From NCBI GenBank assembly GCA_004335635.1, contig QAXH01006279.1, positions 25,144-84,836 on the forward strand: a stretch of 59,693 nt of DNA, written 5' to 3'. Positions 48,289 through 59,693 of this stretch are shown here, in pieces (positions within the stretch are counted from its first letter, which is position 1; every line of letters starts with the position of its first letter). This stretch comes from Chloromonas sp. AAM2. Lineage: Eukaryota; Chlorophyta; Chlorophyceae; Chlamydomonadales; Chlamydomonadaceae. The translations under genes and the position numbers were made by a program. Under the pieces are notes generated by a model. That model saw only the letters and a program-made list of their open reading frames with translations. It was not told the DNA's origin and did no database searches.

Positions 48289-51200
48289 TCAAAACTTTAA
48301 TTGGTATTTGTTTCGGTCACGTCTTCCACTGAACAGTGCAGGCCATAGCAACCAGCCCACCGCCCCAGCTGCCAGTGTGCACGACAGGAAGAGAGTGGGC
48401 AGCACCAAACGCTCGGTTCGGGTCGCCTTGACCACGCCTGCGCACTGCCCACCCATGGGAACATTCGCCAGTTTCTGCACGTACAAAGCATGATGAACAG
48501 GGTTGCACGTTATAAAGGTCTCTGCTCAGGAAAAGGTGCTTAGGAATGTAGAGAGGGTTCTGGCCAACCAAGGATGTGACTTCGCCAGCAGGGCGATCAG
48601 TCTTGGCACTCTTGTGCCACACTTGCCATGAGGCCATGCGTCTCAACCTGAGCGTCCTTGCATTATGTATGTGTGGGCATAGGGTATGTATTGCAGTATG
48701 TATGTGTGGGCATAGGGTATGTATTGCAGTATGTAAGTGTGGGCAACGCAGGACACGGAGCGGAATGACCCTTGGCTGCCTGTCGTTTGTCAGCTGCACA
48801 TCATGACTACTACCCAAGCCCTTACCTCTGCCAACCTCATGAACCTGAGGCTCCTGTCCTCGAGCATCCCTAGCTGTGTGGTGGCCACCCCCCAGTTCAG
48901 GTGCCAGGCGGACTCCATGATGTAGCGCCAGTAGGCAATCAGGTCGGGCCACAGGGCAAGCAGCTCGGCCAGGGCGGCCTGCGTGGACAAGTAAGCGCAC
49001 GCAATCAGTGGCCCGATTCAAACCCATGTCAACCACTCGTGTGGACGTGGTGCGACTTGCGGTTGAAGCGTGGGGTTCAAATCCTCCAACCCTAACCCGA
49101 AGCATTCAGGGCTTGAACCCTTGAGGTCTAGATCAAACTCATGTCGACGTCAGGTTAAATTTTGGTGGGTGGAGCAACATGAGATAGCTTGGACCGCAGC
49201 AACTAGACCTGGTGTGCTTGCCTAGTCTGTGTCACGAATCAGAAAGCTATGCTGATGCAGCCGACCCTACCCTGCCGTCCCCCATCGCTACCTTGTTAGC
49301 CTTGATGTGTTTGTGCACCAGCGCTGTGGGCTTGAGTGCCTGCAGCAGCGCTATGCCCTCATTGATGGCATCCACGCTGCTGTCCACCGCGTCCAAGAGG
49401 TAGGAGCGGGCTAGGGCATCGCGCTGAAGCTCAGAGTAGGAAGTGCCTGCAATAGTGTGCGTGCAATGCACTTTTAGGCTAAAGCTGCACTGCATTGAAT
49501 TTATGCAACAAGCACTTGTAATTGGCAAACCACACGGCAGACGGTTGGGATTGACTGTGCTGACATCAGCAGGGTTCCCTTCACACTCTTGGCCCCTACT
49601 GAGCAGTCCTCCCCGGACCGCAGACATGCGTCAACAACAGCAACAGCAACGATATCAACAGCAACACTCTGCCACAAACGTAAGATAAGCAAGTGTGAAA
49701 AGGGGCCGCTAACACTAAAACGCCGAAGTGAAAGAAGTGTCACATTTCATCGAATCGAGGTCGCTTGTACAATCACTCCATGCCAGTCTATCAGCATGAT
49801 TACCGAAATAACAGTGAATGATTACTGACTTTACAGCGAACGATGACTGAATCTGCAAAATACCTCGCCCAAGGAAGCCCAAGAAAGCCCGAGGAATCAA
49901 ACTTGCCACTGCACGGCCTTCGCGCGCCCACCTATAGACGTGAACGAGTGCGGGTGGCTGCCCACGCTCCACAGCCAGTCGTGCTGCACCCGGTGCCTGC
50001 CGGGCACGTAGCCCAGGTGCGGCGGCAGCACTCCGGATAGGTGTGTGAGGGTGGCGCTGAGGGCCTCGCGGAGGGGCGACAGGGGGCGGGCCAGCAGCGC
50101 ACCGCCACACATCATGCCAGTGGGGTGCTCGTCACTGCAGCAGCATACAATAAATCAGACTAGAAACCATCGAATTGTTATTGAATGATGTAATTCTTGA
50201 CCGTGTAGATGGAACTAGACTAGACATACATGCATCGTATGTAACATGCACACGGAATTTTGGACCTTGTGCATCCTCCACAATCCAAGGTTGTGCATGG
50301 CACCGCTGACAGCAGAGCATTTTGTGGAGGCGGTTGCAAATGCCGTTGCCGTGCATCAATCTGTTGTACACACAGCCCTTGCTAGTTCACTCACTCTCTT
50401 GCGGCGTTCTGCACCACTAGGATCATGTCTTCAAGCGCCTGTGATGGGCAGCAAGGGCGTACCACAAGCATTTTGAGTCACGAAAGAAACGAACGAAAGC
50501 ACGCTGTAGCTGCAGTTCTTCCCCCAGCTCCCCCTCCCTTTCCCTTTCTTTCCCCTCCCTTCCCCCTCCTTTCCCCTTCCCTTTCCCTCCCTTTGCCCTT
50601 TCTCCCCCTCCCTTCCCCCTCCCTCCTCCTTCCTTCCCTCTCCTTTCCGTTACCTTCGCGTTGTAGTGCTCGTCCAGCAGCACCGCATATTCCCTGTGGA
50701 GCTCAAACACGAACACTGGCACCTGGGCACAGGCAGCACATGCCACATGATGCATCACATGACGGCGGGTCTCCATGCAAGTGCAAAAATACAAGGCCCT
50801 GGCTTGTCTGCACGACTTTCTATACCATTTGTGTGTTGGCTCAGGCTGGCTGACTGTCTCAGCATGGAGATGGTTTCGCACAAGAACTTGTTGCAGAGGT
50901 CCAGAGACCCTTTTCGTTCCGTTTTGAGATCTAATTGTTCCCTCTAACAGCGCTCCGGATAACCATGCGCTTCATGAGAACACGTGACTCTGGCTGGCTG
51001 CCTGTCCTGCCACGAGCAAATCCATGTGCATAACAGGACTGCCTATGACGGACAACCTTGACTGATGCGGTTCATGGGCTGTGACCGATCTATCAAACAC
51101 TCAAAAGGCTCGTCATAAACTCGACGACTGAGCACTGGTACCGCCGATAACAAGCGGTCATCACAACAAAACAGCTTCAGATCAGAACCCCTGTCCCGTC

Positions 51201-54200
51201 GCCTGCCACCCCTCACCTCGTATTGCTCATGGTTCTTGGATCCCTCCTTGCGCGGAGGTGGTCTGTGCCTCCGGCCCCTGGACGCCATGTGGGCGGCCTC
51301 CCACTCCTCTAGCACAGCCTGGGGGTTAGGAAAACAGGACTTTTGTGACTTTTGTGACTGATCAATCAATCAATGTGCGTGCTCTGTCTAGGGCGCTCAG
51401 ATGGTTGGGCTTGCGGTCAAACAATGATAAGCGGTGTAATGAAAGTACTTTCAGTGTAATCAGTGCAGGTGCACGTGCAGTGGTGGTGCAAGCAAGGTGC
51501 ATGGCATGTGGGAGAGGATAGAGGAAGAATCGCCAGGCCTGAGTTCAGGGTGTGTAAGATCTGATCGTTATCATTGGGTCTTATGCAAATCTAAAGGCTT
51601 TTGGACCCCTTTTTAGTTTCTCATACTGGCGCCTGGACTCAGCACTTGATGCAATTCAAACGTCCTAAACAGGCTGGACTGCTGCGCCCCCAGGCCTGCT
51701 CAGCCTCACTCCACTCACGGCCTCGGTGTTTGCAGCGCAAACCTTCGGCCTCGGTGTTTAGAAACCCATAAATCCCTTGGGCACCCTATTATCTACATCA
51801 TTTATTACTTGTTAGTATTAATTTACTTATTTATTATTATTCCGATATTTCAGAACACGGGTGATACCGGTAAAGGGACATGCCGGGCGGTAGAGGGACA
51901 TGTTGGGCGGTGCGGCTACTATTATTAGCATTACTATCACGATTACAAAACGTGCGTCCATACCTGTCTGTAGTTAGACATGCCTGGCGGTGCCGCGAGC
52001 GGGCTGCGTGAGTTGGCGAAGCGCTGCCTCAACACGTGCGCCAGCACACGCGAGTCGACCCACACCCGCTCCGTCTCTGCGGGAAGGCATGGGGCCAAGC
52101 AACTTACCAGGCGCATCTGCTCATACATGTCTGTTTAGGAAGCTATTGAAGGACATGGGGTGTAGGGATCATGTGAAGCCATTGGGCACGTTCAAGGTTG
52201 AAGCGGAGAGCCTGAGTATCGGTACGGTATGCAAACTGGGCAGGCCCCAGCGTCCAAAGCCAAGGAACTCATAGGATGCCAATGTGGCTGCCTACATAAG
52301 CTAGACCTGTAAATGGGATGAAGAGTATGAGCATCCTACTGCGGGAATCCTACTGCGGGAACAGACGTGTTTTGTTGTTCTGTCGACCCTCGCTGATCGC
52401 AACCCACTGTCACCGACTCCTCATCCCTCCTCAAACGGTCCTTCCTGTCGTTTCTTTACCCCCCTTTCTCCCCTCTTAACATTTGGATCGTTTGACCTGA
52501 ATGGTCAACTGGATTGTACAAAGGTACCTGTCGATTTCTGCATCTGCCTGGGTGGGGAGGAGCCTTGCATCACAAGACATGTAAGCCATACTCAACCCCC
52601 ATTCCCCCCTCTGACTTACCCTGTGACATGTCAGTCTCACTGGGTATTTCCTGTTGGCTGGCCCGCTGGGCCGCGGCAAAGGCTGTGGACAGCACAAGGT
52701 CATCCTGGAACAACAAACACAAGGAAAACAACATCCCGGTTTACAGGTGCTTTGGAACCCCTGAACATTCCAGGCCTCCATGTACGTGGCAAGCTCAACA
52801 CTTGGCGGTCTGACTCGGGGATACGCTTCACTCTTTCTTTCTTTCTTTCTTTCTTTCTTGCTTGCTTTCTTTCTTGCTTTCTTTCTTTCTTGCTTTGTCT
52901 TTCACTGTTCAAGCCAAGGTGCCTTGTGCAACCATGTGCACGTTTCCGCAGTATGTCCCCACATACTCCAGTTTATTTCGTCATTGTCCACCTGCATCAG
53001 GATGTGGTACATGCGTCAGGGATAACATCATGCAACATGGGTCATACCACCTGTTTAGAGCAGGAGAGCCATAACAAGCCACGGAATGTGACGTACCTGC
53101 AGAACCAATTCGTGCCTCCTGAACTCGAACGTCTGCCCCGGCAGCGCCAGCCTGAACACCTCCTGCTGGTAGGCGGCCAGGTCGAAGACAGGCGGGTTGG
53201 TGGCCCGGTCGGCGGCCAGGCTCACGGACTCACGCACTAGGTACATGTCAAACACAACCTGGGTGCACGGCGTGGGACACAGTATGAGCATCAACTCCTC
53301 ATACTTGCGCATGATGATGATGATGATGATGATTTGCGCGATCTCCTTGAGGATGTTTCCTTGTCTTCTTTCGTGGGCCAGGTGTTACTTCTTCTGAGGT
53401 GCACAAGGCACTGCGTGCCATGTGTCAATTGTGGTGTGCATGTTGCCAAGTACGTCAACCGAGCCATTAACTACTCTGTACGTACGCTTGCACGATGTCT
53501 GTTTTTGACGCTGTACCCTTGTCTTCTTTCGTGGGCCAGATATTACACACATACTTTCTCGGACAGATTGTGACAAACAGATGATGTCGTTTTTGGCTTG
53601 TTCTGCCAGCCCAACCACGGTGCAGATTCGCAGCAATACAGCCTTACCAGTTGCAAATCCAGAGCAATGCAAAGCAGTACAGAGTGCATAGGAGCAGTAC
53701 AGTAGGCATCTATGGTCACTCACATGCTTGGCGAACGGTGTAGCGGTGTCATGCAGATACCCCTCCGCATGGGTCCATGTGGCGGTTGGGGGCGCAACCA
53801 CATGGCGCAAGGCACGTGACAGCACACTGTTCAGCTCGCCAAGAAACAGGTCACGTGAGCGCTGGGCCACGTCAGCAATCTGCAGGCAGAGAGAAATGCT
53901 CAGAAACGGTTCAAGTGGAGGGACATGCTTGTGCAATGGTGCGGTGCAAGTGTGGGACAGGGGTCACAAGCTCAACGTGCTGCCTTGATGCTATGGAGCA
54001 GTGTCTCATGCCCTATGTCAATGTGTGTACAACAAGCTCAACAAGGTGATGCTCTTCCAGTTGCCGCCAACTACCCATGCGAGCAATAGCCCACCTCGGT
54101 CACTGTCCTTTGACCAGTCACGTGATGTGGTGGTATCCTTCCACTTTTGAGACACACTAAAAGAGTGTTATTGGAGATATTGTTCCATCATATACAGCTA

Positions 54201-57200
54201 GGTGATGTGATACACAGTACACTTAGACCAGCCTTACCTCGTCGCTCTCCTCCTCCAGGTTTCCATCGGGCCCGAACACGTCCCAGCGCACGTCCCGCCA
54301 CACATCAACCGTCGTGGCCTGGGCAAAGCAGCGGACAACAGGTGCATTGTGGATATGTATGCAGTGTGGGCAATCGTTGCTGTGCACATTGGCAACAGCT
54401 TTCTACCTCAAAAGGCCGCAACTCTAAGCATGGTCTTGCGCAGACCCAGCCAGACTAGCGCGGCCAGGGCACCAACCTCTGCCTGGCCCTGGAAGTTCAT
54501 GCCCATGCCACACCTTCGCACCCATAAACATAAGCATGTATATGTGCTTACAACAGGGAAGCTGTCAAATGGATGTGTACCACCCTGACCTATCCCGAGC
54601 AAGAAAGGAGAACGGCACAGGTGCGTCGCCTTGTACTGCCAGTTGTACTGCCATTTGCACTCTTCATCCGTACCACGAACCGCGCATGACCCTGACAGTA
54701 GCCTTCTCACACCCGTGCTCCTGCCCACTCAGCCAGCGCTGCCTATACCTGAACTATGCCCTTACTCGTCTTTCAATCACCCACCGGCAGGGTTGTTTTC
54801 CCCCGGCTTTAGGGGGTGGCATGCAACCTTGGATGCAACCTTTTTGGGAGGTGCATGCACCGAACCACACATGCCTGTACTACCACCCTCCTACCTGTGC
54901 CCCTGCCAGCTTAGCCAGCGCAGTCCTGGCCTTGGCCGCCGTCTCCTTCATTTGCATGCACACTTTGGAGGGCGTGTGCGAGTATCCGGCGCAGTGACGG
55001 CTGGCGAACTGTTCAGTCATCTCGAGCTCCGCCTGAAGGCAAGAAGAAGCAGGCATGGGAGTGGAACGACAATGAAGAGGAGGCAGGAAGAGGGACGGAG
55101 ATTGTTGAGGAACTGATATGCAGCCTGCTCTGTGTGTTTCGCCACCTCGTTCAATACGTACATCCTTTTAGTTCCAGATTCGGTTCGCTGTTCCGACGTT
55201 TATAGGCCACCCCAGCTTCTTTGTTCACAGACGCCTGCACTCGGTGTTCTAGATACATTCTAGATACTAGGCGGGCTCGGGCTGTAATGGTGATGTGACA
55301 ACAATAGCTCGTCGGTTTTGTACTGACCGATCAAGCTTGAGGGCGTAGCCCTCAGGCACAGCAAAGCCCGTTAGATTTGCCCAGAATTACACTGACATGA
55401 GATATCAGTATCAAAGGATGATTATAACTAGTGTGTACCTTTACTGGGCGGGCAACTAGCTGTTGCAGCAATACACAGCTTGTCCGCCGCAACGCACCGC
55501 CCAGTTTTCATGTTTGGGGCACTCACATAAAATTAGCAGCCTGTCTGCTAAGCAGACGTGTGGTCGGACATAGGGTATCAGTGTCAGTGATTACCAGCCA
55601 ACGCTGTTTTGGTTCAGTGTTTCGTTTGCCGGTAATGAGATAGTATTATTCGTCACCGTAGGGGAGTCTGTGAGTCAATTGTTTCAGCACCAAAGTGTTG
55701 ATATGTGGAGTTTACCTTGAGCAATGTCTCCTGGTATGCCGTCCTCCACTTGGCCGCCGCCGTGTCCCGCTCGTCCTTGGCTTGCTCCTCGCTCTGGGGC
55801 GGCTCGTCCGGCGAACGCGCGTTGCGGGTGGAGGCCAACTGCGGGTAGTTTGATGATGATAAAAAAATACGGGCTATTTGAGCAACGCATACAATGGAAG
55901 ACACACGCACGTCGTCCGGTGACGCCAGCTGCTGCCTTGAAGCCAACCTTGCACAATTAATCCACACAAGCAGCCTCCTCTGAATGATTGCAGTCTCGTC
56001 TGCGGCCTCTGCTGTTTAGGAATGATAATATCGTCCAGTAGAGGCAAGGGAAGCAGGGGAGGCAGGGCAGGCAGACGGGCCTTTGGCGGCTCAGATGAAG
56101 GAAACCGAGTTCAGACGAAACAATTGGATAAAACCAACGGATAACAACGGATAACCAACGGATAACAATTGGCCAGTCGCAGAGTCTGGGGAACGCGTCT
56201 TGCGGGTGGAAGGCAAATGCGGGCCAGGCAGGGCTGGCGTAGGGGTGGCCATTCTTGCCTGTCTCCTGCATCCCGACCTGTGTCCTGAATGCTAGGCAGT
56301 TTGGCAGGCAGCCCACGCCATAAGCAGCGTCTGGCTAGAATTGGTGACCAGGTCAGGGGATGCATGTCAGGGAATGCATGGCATGACAATGGAACGGATG
56401 GCCAGCCATGGAGAGTACACTGCAGACTATTGAGAGCCGTCAAGACTGATCAGAGTACCCAGGCCGCGCGTACACGTACAGTACAGTGCATACCACCACT
56501 GGGCAAGCCAGTACAGCTTTCAACTTTTTCATTGAAAAAAAGTTATTTCACAATCCCTGATTGTAAACTGACAAAAGCATGTGCATGCCCTGCATGTCAC
56601 TGACCATTGCTGAGAAGGCCATGTAGGCGCTGTTAGCCCTCGTTGACCTGTGCACCTTGGTCTGCTGCGCCAGGTCAGCCATCACCACCTTCTCTTGAAG
56701 GTCGGCGTCGTCAACCAAATGGCCTGGAAGCAGCAGGAATGAGGGGTATTATTACAGTGGTATCATTCATGGTACACAGGAGTGAGGGGTATCATTACAC
56801 TGTCCGGTCGGGTTGCAGCTCTTTGGAAAGCGGACAGCGTGCGTCTTGGGTTCAAATGCAAGTGACATGCCACAATGGCAGTTGATAGGGATGTCCAATG
56901 GATGAGGGCAGTGTCATGTGGCCTATACTGATGGCTGGCGAGGTCATGAGCATGATGGGGAGCAGGATGCACAGTCATTGGTTTTGATGCAATCATCATT
57001 ATTGACATCATTACATGGCTTTTCATGGTTCAACCCACGGTACTGCAGCTAGACACAATATCTTTCCAAAAATTACGCGCCTGACAACCAACAAGCCAAG
57101 AAAGCTCACTGGTAGCAGGGTGCAAAGTACGAATGTCATCACTAGCAACACGGTTCTAAGTTGAAAGTGGGGCACCCCTGCTTCTCCTCGCTACAGCCAG

Positions 57201-59495
57201 CTGGCCCTCTGGGGCTGGAACAGTTGTGAAAAGCAACTGTACATGAATGATAGTCAACTATCAGCATGCCACAATAGAAAACTGTAGAGACAGCGTTAAT
57301 TGTGACCAAATGACTTGATAATGTGCGGAAGCGGAGTGAGCCGAGCCTGCTGTACAGCTGCGTACACGTAACCAAACGCTGGCACGCATCTCAGCACACA
57401 GACATGCACGTGCACAATCACGGCTTCTGTTCTCCTTGACTCACGTGTTCTGAGTGTTTGCAGCGCAGCAAAGTGGTCCGTGACGCTAGGCAGCGAGTGC
57501 TTGTGCACCACCCCCTCACCGCCGAGAGCAGGGCCCCAGTCGAACCCGCCCGCCGTGAGGTCCACCAACGCCCACCGCTGGTGGCCCACCCAGTTGCCAA
57601 CCTGGAACGCACGAGCACACAGCAATCTACTACATTCAACACACAAGCCGGGACACCTGGAAGGCAGAGGTTCCCCAGTCAACACACAAGACGGGACACC
57701 TGGAAGGCAGAGATTCCACAGTCAACACAGCAGTTAGGATAGCACAGACGACGTGTGCGTCAATAAGCCTGAGATAATGAACACGTGAAACACTCAAACA
57801 GGATTCTGAAGGCAGACGCACAGTTCAACTATTCGTGCACTGTAGGCCAGTGACCGAGCAGCATGTTGACGACTGCCATCAATACAGAGCACACAAACAC
57901 AGTGCCAAGTAGACCATAAGGCAGGACAAGACGTGACACAGGATGTAGGACAGGAGACAAGCCAACACCACCCCAAGCAGCCTAAAACAATGAAAAGCAT
58001 GAATTGAGCACTGGAACAACACGCCCATCGCTGGTGACCAATCCAGTTGCCAACCAGAAGCATATGACACAGCTACAAAGACACCAACACAGTGAAAACA
58101 CTACTACACAGAAGACAGGATCAACCAGTTACAAGTCAGGAGCAGGACATTGGAACAACAGTAGCCCAGTCGACCCAAGACACGGAGAACAACAATCCAC
58201 AGGCAACACAGAAGCACATAGATCACAACGTAAGGATACAGGTCAAAATAGGATACAGGGTACAGTAAACAGGTAACAAACAGGTAGCCTGAAGTACTGA
58301 AGCTGAAAGCGAACACTTGATCTTTGAAAGCCATGGCGCAGCCCAAACTAGTCATGCACTCAAGGCCAACGAGAAGCGAAGCAGATGCACACGTTGCTTT
58401 TCAATAACCGCTAAAGAAAGTGCGGTAGGCAGCTTGCTTTTGCTTACCAGACAGTCCTCGGCTGGATGCATGGCGCGAAACTTGCTGTACACGCCTACAT
58501 CAAGAAGCAAGAGCAGCAGTGCTATTCAATTTATTGGCGGATGCCTTTGCTTCTGCTTTTGCTGCACGTAATGTTTTCGCCATTGCATCTGCTGCTGCTG
58601 CTGCTGGTTCACCCCATGCAAGAGCTTCCGTCAGGGCCTATTTGTTTGCTGTTTGCTCCATCGCATAGCGTGGAAAAGCACTCAGAAAAGACACAGGTAC
58701 GCTGCCACCGAGCATGCCAGTGACGGCACCCACTGTAGAATGGGTCATGGAAAATGAGCTCGTCATGCAGGATCTGGCTCATGGGGGAGGTGTGGCGCTT
58801 CATGAGTGTCACTGCATGCGCCATGGCGGCCACACCCAGACCCGTGCCCGCGGCCTGCAGGGGGTGACGCATCAAAGCACATCACCAACTCGAGCAGTCA
58901 CAGCTACACCAGTTCTTGAGCTTTGGACCAATACCAACGTAACCGTCCGGGGTCATCACTACTGAGGCCTCAAACCAGTTTCTGGGCATTGACCCTCACT
59001 AGGTCATCATCAATGTCAAATTCTTGGGGCAGGAATGCATGATAGTGCACGAATTCAGAAGAAGTGCTGCCCTTGCTAAACATTATCATCATCATTGTCA
59101 TCATCATGATGACACGGCGTCTGCTAGAAACATCAAAACGATAGCAGGGTAGCACTATCATCTCGCCCTATCCTACCCCACCCTACCCTATATCGTACTT
59201 CTTGCGTTACTCCTGCATTTGCATGAGATACTTTCCCAAACCCTCCACTGTTGATCGCCCAACCAGTGCTTTCAGCAGAAAATCCCCTCTATCGTACCTT
59301 CAGCATGGCCTTGCGATACTCCTCCACTTGTGTAAGGTACTTTCCCATGCTTTCGACCCATTGCTCGCCCGTCCATGATGCATCAATGGTGCCGAACTTG
59401 GTCTGCTGGTTGCGGCTTAGGTGCGCGCCTAACCAATGGCTGGGCGGGTGGGCAGGGCCTGGCACAACTGGTTCCTGGACCATGTAGGAAGTTTG
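48289..59495 (-). CDS. Large type-I membrane protein, conserved plant/algal family (5' end outside window)
   Basis: Exons recognised: 59495-59298, 58854-58734, 57601-57445, 56723-56605, 55838-55716, 55032-54895, 54318-54238, 53879-53724, 53258-53097, 52704-52620, 52076-51964, 51318-51217, 50722-50654, 50438-50395, 50134-49932, 49446-49292, 48978-48826, 48474-48289; about 790 aa. Phases agree except between 58734 and 57601, where an exon or another donor is missing. Conserved-looking blocks: WALVDLTAGGFDWGPALGGE, VPVFVFELHREYAVLLDEHY followed by ALEDMILVVQ, HDWLWSVGSHPHSFTS, and ARSYLLDAVDSSVDAINEGI. They end in a single C-terminal TM (LVLPTLFLSCTLAAGAVGWL) and a short basic tail (GRRDRNKYQLKF). 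This matches, from memory, an uncharacterised large plant protein family (I think the one including Arabidopsis At5g58100). Secretory-pathway or cell-surface location is inferred from the topology. The N-terminal part lies beyond the right edge. Confidence 0.8.
48664..48745. repeat. 33-bp tandem repeat, about 2.5 copies
   Basis: Copies start at 48664, 48697 and 48730 (TATGTATGTGTGGGCATAGG...). Lies in the last intron of the membrane-protein gene. Confidence 0.9.
50516..50652. repeat. Polypyrimidine/polypurine tract
   Basis: About 135 bases almost wholly C/T on the plus strand (CCCTTTCCC, CCTCCCTT repeats), so G/A on the coding strand. It runs right up to the donor of the exon ending at 50654. 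Could adopt triplex or G-rich structures. Confidence 0.9.
52831..52900. repeat. CTTT microsatellite
   Basis: Runs of CTTT with CTTG interruptions, in an intron of the membrane-protein gene. Confidence 0.9.
53311..53333. repeat. ATG/GAT trinucleotide microsatellite
   Basis: About seven ATG units near a splice acceptor in the membrane-protein gene intron. Confidence 0.85.
56185..56224 (-). repeat. Partial exon duplication (membrane-protein gene)
   Basis: Encodes LPSTRKTRSPDS on the minus strand, a decayed copy of the 5' end of the exon at 55838-55716 (LASTRNARSPDEP). It lies in the preceding intron, about 380 bp upstream. Confidence 0.7.
57636..57731. repeat. 43-bp tandem repeat, about 2.2 copies
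   Basis: Copies start at 57636, 57679 and 57722 (TCAACACACAAG, then GGGACACCTGGAAGGCAGAG). Lies just upstream (minus strand) of the exon at 57601-57445. Confidence 0.95.
58021..58058 (-). repeat. Partial exon duplication with lost acceptor (membrane-protein gene)
   Basis: Encodes VGNWIGHQRWA, a copy of the 5' end of the exon at 57601 (VGNWVGHQRWA). The acceptor CAG has become CTG, so it is probably not spliced. Confidence 0.8.
59191..59265 (-). repeat. Partial exon duplication with in-frame stop (membrane-protein gene)
   Basis: Decayed copy of the 3' half of the exon 59495-59298, including its GTACGATA donor region. The copy reads GLGKYLMQMQE then a stop where the exon reads SMGKYLTQVEE. 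Lies in the following intron. Confidence 0.75.
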
Positions 59496-59693
59496 CTGCA
59501 AGGGCGTGCACATGAACATCCTTGTGAGCAAGGGTTGACCGGAATACCCTTGCCAACAAGGGCCGGATTGTGATGCTTTGTGCACCACGATAAAAGACGG
59601 GCACTCGCACTCGCAGATGCAATCGTAGACGCACTCTAAGTCTCACTCGCAGAGAGACGCAGAGGCATGCAGGGGCACGCAGACGCGGACGCA
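59496..59693. other. Right edge, probably intron of the membrane-protein gene
   Basis: No exon could be phased to the one starting at 59495. The last 90 bases are rich in CACTCGCA/GCAGACGC-like short repeats. Confidence 0.4.

Noticed and set aside
49070..49095. tRNA-like B box (GGTTCAAATCC)
   Set aside because: No matching A box or cloverleaf around it. Other GGTTCAAAT matches (41133, 56850) fail the same way.
48317..49105. 262-codon minus-strand open frame overlapping the end of the large membrane-protein gene
   Set aside because: The exons 48978-48826 and 48474-48289 join in phase in another frame and give a conserved-looking TM end. The long frame covers an intron with a tandem repeat.

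Overview
Nuclear DNA of a eukaryote, most likely a chlorophycean green alga (Chlamydomonas/Haematococcus-like). The reasons are intron-dense genes with short introns (about 80 introns in seven genes), a sucrose-phosphate phosphatase, a plant-type FAD synthetase without an active riboflavin kinase domain, a P2B Ca2+-ATPase with a plant-like short C-terminus, poly-Gln and Ala/Ser/Gly-rich insertions in conserved domains, and TGTAA-type poly(A) motifs after some genes. There are no bacterial operons, rRNA, CRISPR arrays or convincing tRNAs. The exon models were built by hand from conserved protein blocks plus GT-AG junctions. Reading phase is kept across nearly every junction listed, which is the main evidence for the models. 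The species cannot be fixed from this window.

Layout. (1) <1-9267 minus: 3' part of a gene for a protein with three cyclic-nucleotide-binding-like domains, running off the left edge. (2) 9687-11147 plus: intronless ORF with a SprT-like HExxH metalloprotease signature. (3) 11148-13597: gene-poor, repeat-bearing DNA. (4) 13598-28553 minus: complete 26-exon-plus-microexon P2B Ca2+-ATPase, about 1362 aa. (5) 28554-29622: gap with a possible mobile-element relic. (6) 29623-32695 minus: FAD synthetase, 435 aa. (7) 33449-37101 plus: unknown two-TM protein, 358 aa, divergent from the FAD synthetase. (8) 37660-41860 minus: sucrose-6-phosphate phosphatase, 619 aa. (9) 41952-47693 minus: LON substrate-binding-domain protein, about 554 aa. 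(10) 48289->59495 minus: C-terminal ~790 aa of a large type-I membrane protein of a conserved plant/algal family, open at the right edge.

The genes do not form one pathway. They cover signalling (cNMP domains), Ca2+ export, flavin cofactor synthesis, sucrose synthesis, plastid/mitochondrial proteostasis (LON-like) and the secretory system.

The most unusual signal is architectural. At least six exon ends have a decayed partial copy lying in the adjacent intron or as a tandem repeat at the splice site: three in the Ca2+-ATPase, one triplicated donor in the LON gene, and three in the membrane-protein gene. Other points are a near-perfect 29-bp stem hairpin in a Ca2+-ATPase intron, a cNMP-binding domain split by about 560 residues of low-complexity sequence, an unusual (C)ATGCAG acceptor context, and short repeats shared between introns of different genes.
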